DNA from: Colius striatus
Taxonomy: Eukaryota > Chordata > Aves > Coliiformes > Coliidae
Assembly: GCF_028858725.1 (NCBI RefSeq)
Contig: NC_084768.1
Location: forward strand, 34,378,664 to 34,442,663
Length of the DNA: 64,000 bases
Direction: 5' to 3'
The notes below the pieces were generated by a model that had not been told where the DNA came from, made no database searches, and was given only the letters and a program-made list of their open reading frames with translations. Positions 1-10,803 of this stretch are shown here, in pieces; the first letter of the stretch is position 1, and every line of letters begins with the position of its first letter. The translations under genes and the position numbers were made by a program.

Positions 1-1400
1 AGGTCCCACCCCTAAGGTCCCATCCCATCCCAACCCTAGGGTCCCATCCAGTCCCATCCCATCCCATTCCATCCCACCCCTGGGGTCCCATCCCATCCCA
101 TCCAACCCCTGGGGACCCATCCCAACCCTGGGGTCCAATCCAGTCCCATCCCATCCCACCCCTGGGATCCTATCCCACCCCTGGGGTCCCATCCCATCCC
201 ACCTTTGGGGACTCATCCCACCCCTAGGGTCCCATCCCATCCCAACCCTGGGGTCCCTTCCAGGCCCATCCCAACCCTGGGATCCCATCCCACCCCTGAG
301 GTCGCATCCCGCTCCTGGGGTCCCATCCCATCCCACTCCTGGGGACTCATCCCACCCCTGGGGTCCCATCCCATCCCACCCCTGGGGACTCATTCCATCC
401 CTGGGGTTCCATCCAGTCCCATCCCAAACCTGGAGTCCCATCCCACCCCTGAAATCCCACACCTGGGGTCCCATTCCAACCTCAGGGTCCCATCCCACCC
501 TTGGGGTCCCACCCCTGGGGTCGCATCCCACCCCTGGGGTCCCATCCCAGTCTCATCCCACCCCTGGAGTCCCATCCCAGTCCTATCCCATTGCACCTCT
601 GAGGTCCCACCCCTAAGGTCCCATCCCATCCCAACCCTAGGGTCCCATCCCATCCCACCCCTGGGGTCCCATCCCACCCCTGGGGTCCCATCCCACCCCT
701 GGGGTCCCATCCCATCCCAAACCTGGGGTGCCATCCCACCCCTGAAGTCCCATCTCTGGGGTCCCATCCCAACCTCAGGGTCCCATCCCAGTGTCATCCC
801 ACCCCTGGAGTCCCATCGTAGTCCTATCCCATCCCACCCCTGAGGTCCCACCCCTGGGGTCCGATTCCACCCCTGGAGTCCCATCCCATCCCACCCCTGG
901 GGTTCCATCCCTAGGGTCCCATCCCATCCCAACCCTGGCGTCCCAGCCAGTCCCATCCCATCCCACCCCTGGGGTCCCATCCCACCCCTGGGGTCCCATC
1001 CCTCCCCTGTGGTCCCATCCCAACCCTGGGGTCCCTTCCAGTCCCATCCAACCCCTGAGGTCCCATCCCAACCCTGGGGTCCCATCCCATCCCACCACTG
1101 GGAACTCACCCCACCCCTGGGGTCCCATCCCATCCCATCCCACCCCTGGGGACCCATCCCATCCCAACCCTGGTTTCCCATCCCGTCCCATCCCACCCCT
1201 GGGGTCCCAACCCGTCCCATCCAGTCCCATCCCAACCCTGGGGTCCCGTCCCACCCCTGAAGTCCCATCCCTGGGGTCCCATCCCCACCTCAGGGTCCCA
1301 TCCCACCCCTGGGGTTCCATCCCTAGGGTCCCATCCCATCCCAACCCTGGTGTCCCATCCAGTACCATCCCATGCCATCCCACCCCTGGGGTCCCGTCCC
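1..1400 (-). repeat. Minisatellite A (GPT intron), left edge
   Basis: Tandem repeat of CCCATCCCACCCCTGGGGT with optional extra CCCAT or variant AACCCTGGGG blocks. It lies downstream of GPT exon copy 1 in the transcript, where it is G-rich. It matches about 38790 onward of the window. Confidence 0.95.
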
Positions 1401-1422
1401 AGCCCTTGGTGCCGCAGGGTAC

Positions 1423-1666
1423 CGGTGGGGTTGCCAGGGTTGATGATGCACAGCACCCGTGGGCAGCAGTGCCGGCGGCCCTCGGCCAGCGCCCGCCGCA
1501 GCTCACTCAGCGCCAGTGCCCAGCAGCGTTCGTCGTCCAGGTAGTAGCCGAGCTGCACGGCCCCCAGCTCGGCGATGGTGGCCGAGTACAGCGGGTACTG
1601 CAGGATGGGCATCAGCACCCGCGTGCGAGAGGGCGCCCAGCCCGTCACCAGCAGCTTCAGGATTGT
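1423..1666 (-). CDS. GPT: GPT (alanine aminotransferase 1) internal exon, copy 1
   Basis: This is an 81-codon-plus-one-base exon of cytosolic alanine aminotransferase, a PLP enzyme exchanging amino groups between alanine and 2-oxoglutarate. Read on the minus strand it starts [10 protein letters not shown], continues through [20 protein letters not shown], and ends IINPGNPT. This matches the human ALT1 block around the NPGNPTG substrate/PLP-binding motif. The acceptor reads ccctcag before the exon, and the donor is ACCG followed by gtaccc. The exon leaves phase 1, which fits the next GPT exon type seen at 26432-26511. Minisatellite B lies upstream in the transcript and minisatellite A downstream. 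Downstream exons of this copy would lie left of the window. It is one of five copies of this exon. Copies 1 and 2 keep the canonical NPGNP. The exon itself is intact, but whether it belongs to an expressed gene is unknown. Confidence 0.93.
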
Positions 1667-1667
1667 C

Positions 1668-3310
1668 TGAGGGCACAGGCATGGCATGATGGGGGGCGAC
1701 GGGGGGCTGCGGACACGATGGGGGGGGACACGAGGATGGTGAGGGGAGAAGGGGATGGTGAGGGGACACGGGGATTGTGGAGGGGAGAAGGGGGTGGGGA
1801 GGGGACACGGGGGAGATGAGGGGACATCGAGATGGTGAGGGAACATGGGGCTGGTGAGGGAACACGGGGGTTTTGGAGGGGAGAAGGGGGTAGTGAGGGG
1901 AAAACGGGGTTGGTGAGGGTAAAAGGGTTGGTGAGGGGACACAGGGGTGGTGAGGGGAAAATGGGTTAGTGAGGGGACACGGGGGGGCGTGAGGGGACAC
2001 GGGGGGGTGAGGGGACACGGGGACGGTGAAGGGAGTAGGGGATAGTGAGGGGACACAGGGGTGGTGAGGGGAGAAGGGTTGTGAGGGGAGAAGGGGATGG
2101 TGAGGGGACATGGGGGTGGTGAGGGGACACGGGGGGGGTGAGGGGAAAAGGGCTCGTGAGGGGACACGGGGCAGTTAGGGGGACACGGGAGTGGTGAGGG
2201 GAGAAGGGGAAGGTGAGGGGACAAGGGGGTGGTGAGGGGACATTTGGCAGGTGAGGGGACACGGGGGTCGTGAGGGGTCACGGGGCTGGTGAGGGGACAC
2301 GGGGGGTTGAGGGGACACGGCGGGGGTGAGGGGACATGGGGATGGTGAGGGGAGAAGGGGGTGGTGAGGGGAGAAGGAGGTTGAGGGGAAAAAGGGGTGG
2401 TGAGGGGACATGGCGGGGGTGAGGGGACACTGGGATGGTGAGGGGACAAGGGGGTGGTGAATGGACACGGGGATGGTGAATGGACACGGGGATGGTGAGG
2501 GGACAATGGGATGGTGACGGGTACAGTGTGGGCACAGGGATGGTGAGGGGACATGGGACTGGTGAGGGGACACAGCGGGTGGTGAGGGGACACGGGGGTT
2601 GGTGAGGGGAGATGGGGATGGTGAGGGGACACGGGGATGGTTAGGGGACAAGGGGATAGTGAGAGGACACAAAGGTGTGGGCACAGGGATTGTGAGGGGC
2701 ACAGTGTGGGCACAGGGATGGTGAGGGGACATGGTATGGGCACAGGGATGGTGTGGAGCACGGTGTGGGCACAGGGATGGTGTGGGACACTGTACATGGA
2801 CAATGAGGGGACATTGTGTGGGCATAGGGACGGTGTGGGGGCACAGTGTGGGCACAGGGATGGTGAGGGACATGGTGTCGGCACAGGGATCATGAGGGGA
2901 CATGGTGTGGGCACATGGATGGTGAGGGGACACAGTGTGGGCATAGGTAAGGTGGGGGGACACGGTGTGGGCACAGGGACAATGAGGGGACACGGTGTGG
3001 GTACAGGGATGGTGAGGGGACATGGTGTGGGTACAGGGATGGTGGAGGGCACACTGTGGGCACAGGGACAATGAGGGGACACGGTGTGGGCACAGGGACT
3101 GCGTCGGACATGGTGTGGGCATAAGGATGGTGTGGGACAAGGTGTGGGCACAGTGATGGTGTGGGACACGATGTGCGCACAAGGATGATGTGGGACACGG
3201 TGTGGGCACAGGGATGGTGAGGGGCACAGTGTTGGCACAGGGAAAATAAGGGAAGACAATGTGGGCACAGGGATGGTGAGGGGACATGATGTGGGCACAG
3301 GAACAATGAG
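1668..3310. repeat. Minisatellite B (GPT intron)
   Basis: Tandem repeat of GGTGAGGGGACACGGGGAT. From about 2520 it shades into the variant GGTGTGGGCACAGGGATGG. It starts directly at the acceptor of GPT exon copy 1. Confidence 0.95.
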
Positions 3311-4960
3311 GGTCCCGTCCCAGTCTCATCCCACCCCTGCAGTCCCATCCCAATCCTATGCCATCCCACCCCTGAGGTCCCACCCCTGGGGTGCCATCCC
3401 ATCCCAACCCTGGGGTCCCATCCAGTCCCATCCCATCCCACCCCTGGGGTCCGATCCCATCCCTAGGGACCCATCCCACCCCTGGGGTCCAATCCGGTCC
3501 CATCCCATCCCACCCCTGGGGACTCATCCCACCCCTGGGGTCGCATCCAATCCCAACCCTGGGGTCCCATCCCATCCCACCATTGGGGTCCCATAGCACC
3601 CCTGAAGTCCCATCCCACCCCTGGGGTCCCATCCCATCCCACCCCTGGGGTCCCATCCCACCCCACCCCTGGATACTCATCCCACCCCTGGGGTCCCATC
3701 CCATCCCACCCCTGGGGTCCCATCCCATTCCTGGGGTCCCATCCTATCTCACCCCTGGGGACTCATCCCACCCCTGGGGTCCCATCCCATCCTACCCCTG
3801 GGTCCAATCCAGTCCCATCCCACCCCTGGGGTCCCATCCCATCCCACCCCTGGGGTCCCATCCCACCCCACCCCTTGGGACCCATCCCAACCCTAGGGTC
3901 TCATCCCATCCCAACCCATCCCATCCCACCCCTTGGGTCCCATCCTATCCCAACCCTGAGGTTCCATCCAGTCCCATTCCATCCCACCCCTGGGGTCCCA
4001 TCCCACCCCTGGGGTCCCATCCCACCCCTGGGGTCCCATCCCACCCCTAAGTTCCCATCCCTGGGGTCCCATCCCAACCTCCGGGTCCCATCCCACCCCT
4101 GGCTCCCACCCCTGGGGTCGCATCCCACCCCTGGGGTCCCGTCCCAGTCTCATCCCACCCCTGGAGTCCCATCGCTGTCCTATCCCATCCCACATCTGAG
4201 GTCCCACCCCTGGGGTCCCATCACATCCCAACCCTTGGGTCCAATCAAGTCCCATCCCATCCCATTCGATCCCAACCCTGGGGTCCCATCCCATTCCATC
4301 CCATCCCACCCTGGGGTCCCATCCCACCCCTGGGGTCCCATCCAGTCCCATCCCAATCCTGGGGTCCCATCCCATCCCTGAACTCCCATCCTTGGGGTCC
4401 CATCCCAACCTCAGGGTCCCATCCCAGTGTCATCCCACCCCTGGAGTCCCATCCCAGTCCTATCCCATCCCACCTCTGAGGTCCCACCCCTGGTGTCCCA
4501 TCCCAACCCTGGGGTCCCATCCAGTCCTATCCCATCCCATCCCACCCCTGGAGTCCCATCCCATCCCAACCCTGGGGTGCCATCCAGTCCCATCCCAACC
4601 CTGGGGTCCCATCCCACCCGTGAAGTCCCATCCCTGGGGTCCCATCCCAACCTCAGAGTCCCATCCCAGTGCTATCCCACCCCTGGAGTCCCATCGTAGT
4701 CCTATCCCATCCCACCCCTGAGGTGCCACCCCTGGGGTCCCATCCTACCCCCCCCCTGGGGTCCCATCCAGTCCCATCTCATCCAATTCCATCCCATCCC
4801 ATTCCATCCCATCCCACCCCTGGGGTCCCATCCAGTCCCATCTCATCCCATTCCATCCCATCCCACCCCTGGGGTCCCATCCCCTCCCACCCCTGGAGTC
4901 CCATCCCATCCCACCCCTGGGGTCCCGTCCCACCCCTGGGGTCCCGTCCCAGCCCTTGGT
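3311..4960. repeat. Minisatellite A between GPT exon copies 1 and 2
   Basis: Same family as 1-1400. It abuts minisatellite B abruptly at AATGAGGGTCCCGTCCC. The corresponding array in unit 2 (46365-49012) is longer by an internal duplication. Confidence 0.95.
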
Positions 4961-4972
4961 GCCGCAGGGTAC

Positions 4973-5216
4973 CGGTGGGGTTGCCAGGGTTGATGATGCA
5001 CAGCACCCGTGGGCAGCAGTGCCGGCGGCCCTCGGCCAGCGCCCGCCGCAGCTCACTCAGCGCCAGTGCCCAGCAGCGTTCGTCGTCCAGGTAGTAGCCG
5101 AGCTGCACGGCCCCCAGCTCGGCGATGGTGGCCGAGTACAGCGGGTACTGCAGGATGGGCATCAGCACCCGCGTGCGAGAGGGCGCCCAGCCCGTCACCA
5201 GCAGCTTCAGGATTGT
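4973..5216 (-). pseudogene. GPT: GPT internal exon, copy 2, 3' splice site lost
   Basis: This is the same 244-bp alanine aminotransferase exon as at 1423, with an open frame and canonical IINPGNPT. The base pair just upstream of the exon has changed. In the transcript direction the intron now ends ccctcaa instead of ccctcag, so the obligatory AG acceptor is destroyed, while the other four copies keep AG. The donor, ACCG then gtaccc, is unchanged. The exon sits 3550 bp from copy 1, with minisatellite B between them and minisatellite A on the left. The exon should be skipped or use a cryptic acceptor, so I call it a decaying copy. A single-base assembly error would give the same picture. Confidence 0.85.
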
Positions 5217-5217
5217 T

Positions 5218-6240
5218 TGAGGGCACAGGCATGGCATGATGGGGGGCGACGGGGGGCTGCGGACACGATGGGGGGGGACACGGGGATGGTGAGGGGAGAA
5301 GGGGATGGTGCGGGGAGAATGGGATGGTGAGAGGACACAATGGTGAGGGCACAGGGACGGTGAGGGGACACGGTGTGGGCACAGGGATGGTGTGGGGAAC
5401 AGTGTGGGCATAGGGCTGGTGAGGGGAGAAGGGGCTGGTGATGGGATACGGGGGTGGTGACGGGAGAAGGGGCTGGTGAGGGGACATGGGGATGGTGAGG
5501 GGGCACGCGACGGTGAGGGAGAAGGGAACGGTGAGGGGAGAATGGGACGGTGAGGGGACACGGGAGTGGTGAGGGGACACGGGAGTGGTGAGGGGAGAAG
5601 GGGTTTCTCAGGGGATATGGGGGGGGTGAGGGAACATGGGGATGGTGAGGGGGCACGGCGACGGTGAGAGGACACGGCGACGGTGGGGGGACAAGGGGGT
5701 GGTGAGGGGAGAAGGGGGTGGTGAGGGGACACGGGGGGGGTGAGGGGACACGGGGGTGGTGATGGGACACGGGGACGGTGAGGGGACACGGGGAGGGTGA
5801 GGGGACACGGGGGTGGTGAGGGGAAAAGGCGATGGTGAGGGGACCAGGAGGTGGTGAGGGGACATGGGAGGGGTGAGTGGACACGGGGACGGTGAGGGGA
5901 GGAGGGGATGGTGAGGGGAGAAAGGGATGGTAAGGGGACACGGGGGTGGTGAGGGGACACGGGGATGTTGAGGGGAGAATGGGATTGTGAGGGGACACGG
6001 GGGTGGTGAGGGTAGAAGGGGATGGTGAGGCGACACCGGTATGGTGAGAGGATAAGGGGATGGTGAGGGGAGAACGGGATGGTTAGGGGACACGGGGGTG
6101 GTGAGGGGAGAAGGGGATATTGAGGGGACATGGGGCTGGTGAGGGGACGGGGGGGGGTGAGGGGAGAAGAGGATGGTGAGGGGAGAAGTGGATGGTGAGG
6201 GGAGAAGGGGATGGTGTGGGGACACGGGAATGGTGAGAGG
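5218..6240. repeat. Minisatellite B right of GPT exon copy 2
   Basis: GGTGAGGGGACACGGGGGT/GGGAGAAGGGG units. It is about half the length of its unit 2 counterpart (49275-51390). Confidence 0.93.
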
Positions 6241-6440
6241 AGAAGAAAAATGCTTTTCCCAAGTGCCTTCGGGTGACATGGGACGGTGAGGGTGGGGGGC
6301 ACCCACAGGGGAGGGGGCACCCCAGGAGCACCCATGGGTGGGGAGGGGGTGGGGTGGCACAGGACACCCATCAGAGTCCAGAGATGTATAAAGAGAGTTA
6401 TTAATTAGAAGCCCCTAATTATCAACCCAGATGCTGATTT
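6241..6440. other. Unique island between minisatellites B and C, unit 1
   Basis: This is non-repetitive sequence with TATAAA and AT-rich TTATTAATTAGAAGCCCCTA. It is conserved at 51391-51590. No gene recognised. Confidence 0.5.
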
Positions 6441-6950
6441 CTCCTCGGGGTTGGGGGGGCCATGGAGGGGAAGGGGGGGGGTCCCCAAAGTGGAGGGTCT
6501 TCAAGGTGGGTGTCACAAGGAAGGGGGGTCCCCAAAGTGGTGGGTGTCCCCAGGGGAGGGGTCCCCAAAGTGGGAGTTCTTAAGGTGGGAGGGGTCCCCA
6601 AAGTTGAGGGGGATGTCTCCAAGGTGGAAGGGGGGGGGGGTCACTGAATGGGAGGGTGTCCTTAAGGTGAGGGGTCCCCAAAGTGGGAGTCCTTGAGGTG
6701 GGGGGGGGTCCCCAAGGTGGGTGTCACTAAGGTGGGGATGTCCCCAAAGTAGGGAGGGAGGGTCCCCAGGGTGAGAGGGGATCCCCAAGATGGGTGTCCC
6801 CAGGGGGAGGGGAGGTCCTCAAGGTGGGTCACCGAGGTGGGGGGGTCCCCAAGGCGCAGGGTGTCCCCAGGGTGAGGGGGGGTCCCCAAGGCGCAGGGGG
6901 TCCCCGAGGTGGATGTCACAGGGTGAGGGGGGTCCCGGGGTGGGGGGACC
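6441..6950. repeat. Minisatellite C, unit 1
   Basis: Imperfect repeats of GGTCCCCAAAGTGGGAG and GTGTCCCCAGGG spacers. It has one internal block fewer than unit 2. Confidence 0.88.
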
Positions 6951-7160
6951 CCCAGCGCTACCTCCCAGCTCTGCTCACTGCCAGGCGTGGGGGGGAGGGG
7001 GCACAGGGGGAGAGTGGGGGGTGACACCGGTGTGTGGGGGGGTCCCCCAGGGCCGGGAGGGGTCCCCACTTCCTCTGTTCCCATTTAACCCTTCACCCCC
7101 TCAGCTTTTGTATTTCCCCTCTCTCTTTTTCCCCTTTTTCCCCCTTTTTTTCCGTTTCAG
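6951..7160. other. Short unique stretch and pyrimidine tract before the candidate terminal exon
   Basis: It contains CGCTACCTCCCAGCTCTGCT, conserved in unit 2, then G-rich sequence and the long pyrimidine tract. No coding segment could be assigned. Confidence 0.4.
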
Positions 7161-7365
7161 CCTTTTATTTATTATGAAGCCGACTCCGAGCATCTCCCCG
7201 AGCCCCCCCACCCCCGCGGCTGTGGGACCCTCCCCGCGCGTGGGCCGGGGGCGTGGGGGGGGGGGGGGGATCCAGATTGGGGGGAGGGGTCCAGAGGCAC
7301 CACCCCCCCGCCCCTCCCCCCACGGCGTGTGAATAAAAAGCGTCTGGCTGGTGCTGCTCGTTCCC
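7161..7365 (+). other. Candidate terminal exon with poly(A) signal, unidentified gene, unit 1
   Basis: A long pyrimidine tract (7090-7158) ends in CCGTTTCAG, a textbook 3' splice site. One frame after it reads PFIYYEADSEHLPEPPHP and stays open into a G-run. AATAAA lies at 7332-7337, followed by TCTGGCTGGTGCTG. This has the shape of a short last exon of a plus-strand gene upstream of C8orf82. In human, ARHGAP39 occupies that place in the same orientation, but I do not recognise the protein and do not assign it. The stretch is conserved at 52469-52670. It could equally be a non-coding 3' UTR. Confidence 0.4.
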
Positions 7366-7379
7366 TCTGGAGCCCGTCA

Positions 7380-8370
7380 GTGGGGGGCTACGGGGGGCTA
7401 TATGGGCTATGGGGGGCTATATGGGCTATAAGGGGGCTATGGGGGGCTGTAGGGGCTATGCTGAGGCTATGGGGGGCTACCAAGATACTATGGGGGCTAT
7501 GAGGAGGCTATGGGGGGCTATGAAGGGTCTATGGGGGGCTATGAGGGGGATATGAGGAGGCTATGGGGGGCTATATGGGCTATAAGGAGGCTATGGGGGG
7601 CTATGAAGGGGTTATAGGGGATATGAAGGGGCTATATGGGCTATGGGGGGCTATATGGGCTATAAGGGGCTATAGGGGCTATGAGGATGCTATGGGGGCT
7701 ATGGGAGCTATGAGGGGTTTATAGGGGCTATGAAGAGACTATGGGGGGCTATGAGGGGGCTATAGGGGCTATGAGGATGCTATGGGGGCTATAGGGGCTA
7801 TGGGGGGCTATGAAGGGGCTATAGGGACTATGAGAAGGCTGTGGGGGGCTATGAAGGGGCTATAGGGACTATGAGAAGGCTATGGGGGGCTATGAAGGGG
7901 CTATAGGGACTATGAGAAGGCTATGGGGGGCTATGAGGAGGCTATAGGGGCTATGAGAAGGCTATGGGGGGATATATATGGTGTCTATAGGCTTCGGGGA
8001 TGCCTATAGGGATATATGTGGGTGCCTACAGAGTTATGGGGGTGTCTGTATGGTCATGTGTGTGTCTATAGGGATACGTGTGTGTGTGTCAGTAGGGTTA
8101 TGGGGGTGTCTATAGGGATATATGTGGGTGCCTATATGGTTATGGGGGATGCCTATAGGGATCTATGGGGGTGTCTATAGGGTTAAGGGGGTGTCTGTAA
8201 GGTTATGGGGGTGTCTCTAGGGGTACATAGGAGTGTCAGTAGGGTTATGGGGGTGTCTGTAGGGATACATGTGGGTGTCTATAGGGTTAAGGGGGTGTCT
8301 GTATGAGTGTCAGTACAGTTATGGGATGTCTCTAGGGATATATGTGGGTGTCTATAGGGTTAAAGGGGTG
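7380..8370. repeat. Minisatellite D, unit 1
   Basis: The first part (to about 7970) is GGGGCTATGAGGAGGCTAT-type repeat. The second part is GGGTGTCTATAGGGATATAT-type repeat. Both lie upstream of C8orf82 exon 2. Confidence 0.92.
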
Positions 8371-8835
8371 TCTGTAAGGATCCGAGAGGATCCCCAATGG
8401 ATCCTGGGCAGAACCCCCCAAAAAAGACCTCAACGGACCCAGGACAGAGGCTGGATGGATGCTGGATGGATCCCAACCGGATCCCAGCACAGAACCCAAA
8501 CAGATCCTGGACAGTCTCCCCCAAAAAGACCTAAATGGACCCAGAGCAGAGGCTGGATGGATCCCAAATGGATCCCGGGCAACCTCCCCCTCCCCAAAAG
8601 GCTCTGAATAGACCCAGAATATAGCCTGGATGGATCCCAGCCCAGAGACAAAACAGATCCTGGATAAACCTCCCCAAAAAGACCCTAAATGGACCCAGGA
8701 CACAACCTGGATGGATCCCAGCCCAGAGACAAAACGGATCCTGGACAAAACCCCCACAGAAAGACTCTAAATGGACCCAGGGCAGAGCCTGGATGACCCC
8801 TGGATGGATCCCAGCCAGATCCCATTTGGCCCTTG
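8371..8835. repeat. Minisatellite E, unit 1
   Basis: Roughly 75-bp tandem units containing GATCCCAGCCCAGAGACAAA, GATCCTGGACAAAACCCC and TAAATGGACCCAGG. It ends 45 bp before the C8orf82 exon 2 acceptor. Confidence 0.88.
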
Positions 8836-8879
8836 CACCTGCTTTGGGATTTTGAGGCTTTCCCCCTTTTTTTCTGCAG

Positions 8880-8928
8880 CTTTTCCTCGATGACACCAAA
8901 GTGAAGAACTTCATCACTTGCTTCAAAG
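8880..8928 (+). CDS. C8orf82: C8orf82-like (UPF0598) exon 2, unit 1
   Basis: This 49-bp exon encodes LFLDDTKVKNFITCFK plus one base, closely matching the human C8orf82 segment LFLDDSKMKNFITCFK. A pyrimidine-rich tract and ctgcag precede it, and AAAG then gtactg follows. It leaves phase 1, and its last G joins AC of the exon at 10804 to give Asp, as in the human protein. Exon 1, which should carry the EYFYY-type motif, was not found between here and the left edge. That interval is minisatellite. UPF0598 proteins are small and poorly characterised, and I assign no biochemical function. Confidence 0.9.
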
Positions 8929-8934
8929 GTACTG

Positions 8935-9525
8935 GGATCCCCCCAAAACCCCCCCAAATCCTCCCCCTCAAAAATGACCCCTCAAAATGCCCCCAAAAAC
9001 CAAAATCCCCCCAAAATTATCCCCCAGATCCTCTCTGACCCCTTCCAAAGACCCAAATCCCACCCTAAAACCCCCACAAATAAGCCTCCCAAATCCTCCC
9101 AAAAAACCAAACCCCAACTCCCCCTGACCTCAAAAGCCCCCAAATCCCAACAATCCCCCTCAAATCCCCCCAGAGCATCCCAAAACCTCCCAAATCCCCC
9201 CCAAAAAGCCTCCAAATTCTCTCCAACCCCCCAAAAAATGTCAAAATCCACCCAAACCCCCCAAAATATCCCCCCAAACAATCCCCAAAGTCTCCAAATC
9301 CCCTCAAATCACCCCAAAAAACACAAAAGCCCCCCAGAAACCCCCAAATCCTCTCCAGCCCCCCCAAAATAAATCCCCCGAAAATCCCCAAAGCCCCCAA
9401 ATCCCCCCCAAAAAACCCCAAATCCCCTCCAACTCTCTCCAAAAGCAATCAAAATCCCCCCAACCCCCCCAAATCTCCTCAGAACCCCTCCAAAAAACCA
9501 AATCACCCCAAAATCCCTCCTCCCC
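8935..9525. repeat. C/A-rich low-complexity repeat F, unit 1
   Basis: Degenerate CCCCCAAATCCCCCCAAAA repeat that begins almost at the C8orf82 exon 2 donor. It contains no G-run on the transcript strand. Confidence 0.88.
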
Positions 9526-10800
9526 ATCACCATTCAGTAGCGTTTTAGCCTTAATTAGGGTCTTTAATTAGAGACTCATCTTTATTTGGGGTCTCATCTG
9601 TATTGGGGGGGCTGTGGGGTGGGGAGAAGATACTCTCATCCCCTTCATTGCCTTTGTAGGTGCCAAAACATCCTCCTCTCAACCTAATTTGCATATTAAT
9701 CACCGCCTTAATTAACCACTTCCTGCCCTTAATTGCTCCCAGGCACTTGGTAACACTGATCCCTACTCACCCCCCCCCCCCCCCCCCCCCCCGTGTCCCG
9801 TCCCGTCCCCCCCCCCCCCCCCCCGTCCCCCAAACCTCCCTCAGCCCCTTCAAATCGCTTTCCCATTAAGGAACACCCCCCTTTCTCCGGTGTTAATTAG
9901 GGGAGGGTTAATTAACGAGGGTGTGAGGTTAATTAACGTTGCCTTCCTCACTCACCTGGAGCTGAACCCCGGCAGCCTCTATGGGAGGGTTCATTATGGA
10001 GAATTGGGGGTTAGTTAGGAGGGTTGGGGTTAATTAGGAGGGTGGGAGTTAATTAGGAGGTTTAGGGGTTAATTAGTGGGGTTACTTAGGGTCCATCCTG
10101 GCAGGTATCACCTTCCTCTTCCTCACTCCCTTAGCAGTGGTTGTTCTGAGCAGCTTTAATCATGAGAGGACTGAGGGTTGGAGGTTAATTAGGAGGGTTG
10201 GAGGTTAAATTAGGAGGGTTGGGGTTAATTAAGAGCACTGGGGGTTAATTGTGGGAAGGGGTTATCCCAGCAGACGTTGCCTTTCTCATCTTCTTCTTCC
10301 TCACCCTCCTTAGAATCGCAGTGGTTGTTTTGAGGGGGTTAACCATGGGGGGACTGGGGGTTAGTTAGGGGCGTTGGAGGTTAATTAGGGGGATTGGAGG
10401 TTAATTAGGAGCACAGGGAGTTAATTGTGGGAAGGGGTTAATGATGGTTTATCCCAGCAGACGTTGCCTTCCTCCTCATTTTCTTCTTCCTCACCCTCCC
10501 TTAGAACCGCAGTTGTTCCAAGGGGGTTAATCATGGGGACACTGGGGGTTAGTTAGGGGGGGCTGGAGGTTAATTAGGAGGGTTAGGTTAATTAGGAGCA
10601 CACAGAGTTAACTGTGGGAAGGGGTTAATGATGGTTTATCCCAGCAGACGTTGCCTTCCTCCTCCTCTTCTTCCTCACCCTCCCTTCGCAGCCCCGCAGC
10701 GGCCGTTCCCAGCGGGCTAACCACGAGCGGCGATGCGGCTTAATTAAAAGGGGGGGCTGTTAATTAAGGAGAGGCGCGGGTTAATGAGGGTCCATCCCGG
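9526..10800. repeat. TTAATTA-rich repeat G in C8orf82 intron 2, unit 1
   Basis: Dispersed tandem GGTTAATTAGGAGGG units are interrupted by the five exon-start decoys. Poly-C runs lie at 9770-9792 and 9807-9824. Confidence 0.88.
9935..10730 (+). repeat. Five degenerate copies of the C8orf82 exon 3 start (decoy acceptors), unit 1
   Basis: Five blocks at about 9935-9990, 10091-10160, 10261-10350, 10447-10538 and 10631-10730 resemble the 3' splice site and first 60-90 bases of the true exon at 10804. Four of them carry a GCAG acceptor-like end followed by GTATCACC or ACGTTGCCTTCC, a CTTCTTCCTCACCCTCCC segment and a CGCAG..G segment. The first even reads NVAFLTHLELNPGSLYG, comparable to the exon's DVTFLT...RLERNRSGRY. 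They alternate with TTAATTA-rich repeat G. Confidence 0.8.
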
Positions 10801-10803
10801 CAG

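Noticed and set aside
6957-6985. A short exon CGCTACCTCCCAGCTCTGCT flanked by CAG
   Set aside because: It has no acceptable donor on the plus strand, and only a 16-bp microexon would be possible on the minus strand. It is conserved between units but cannot be supported.
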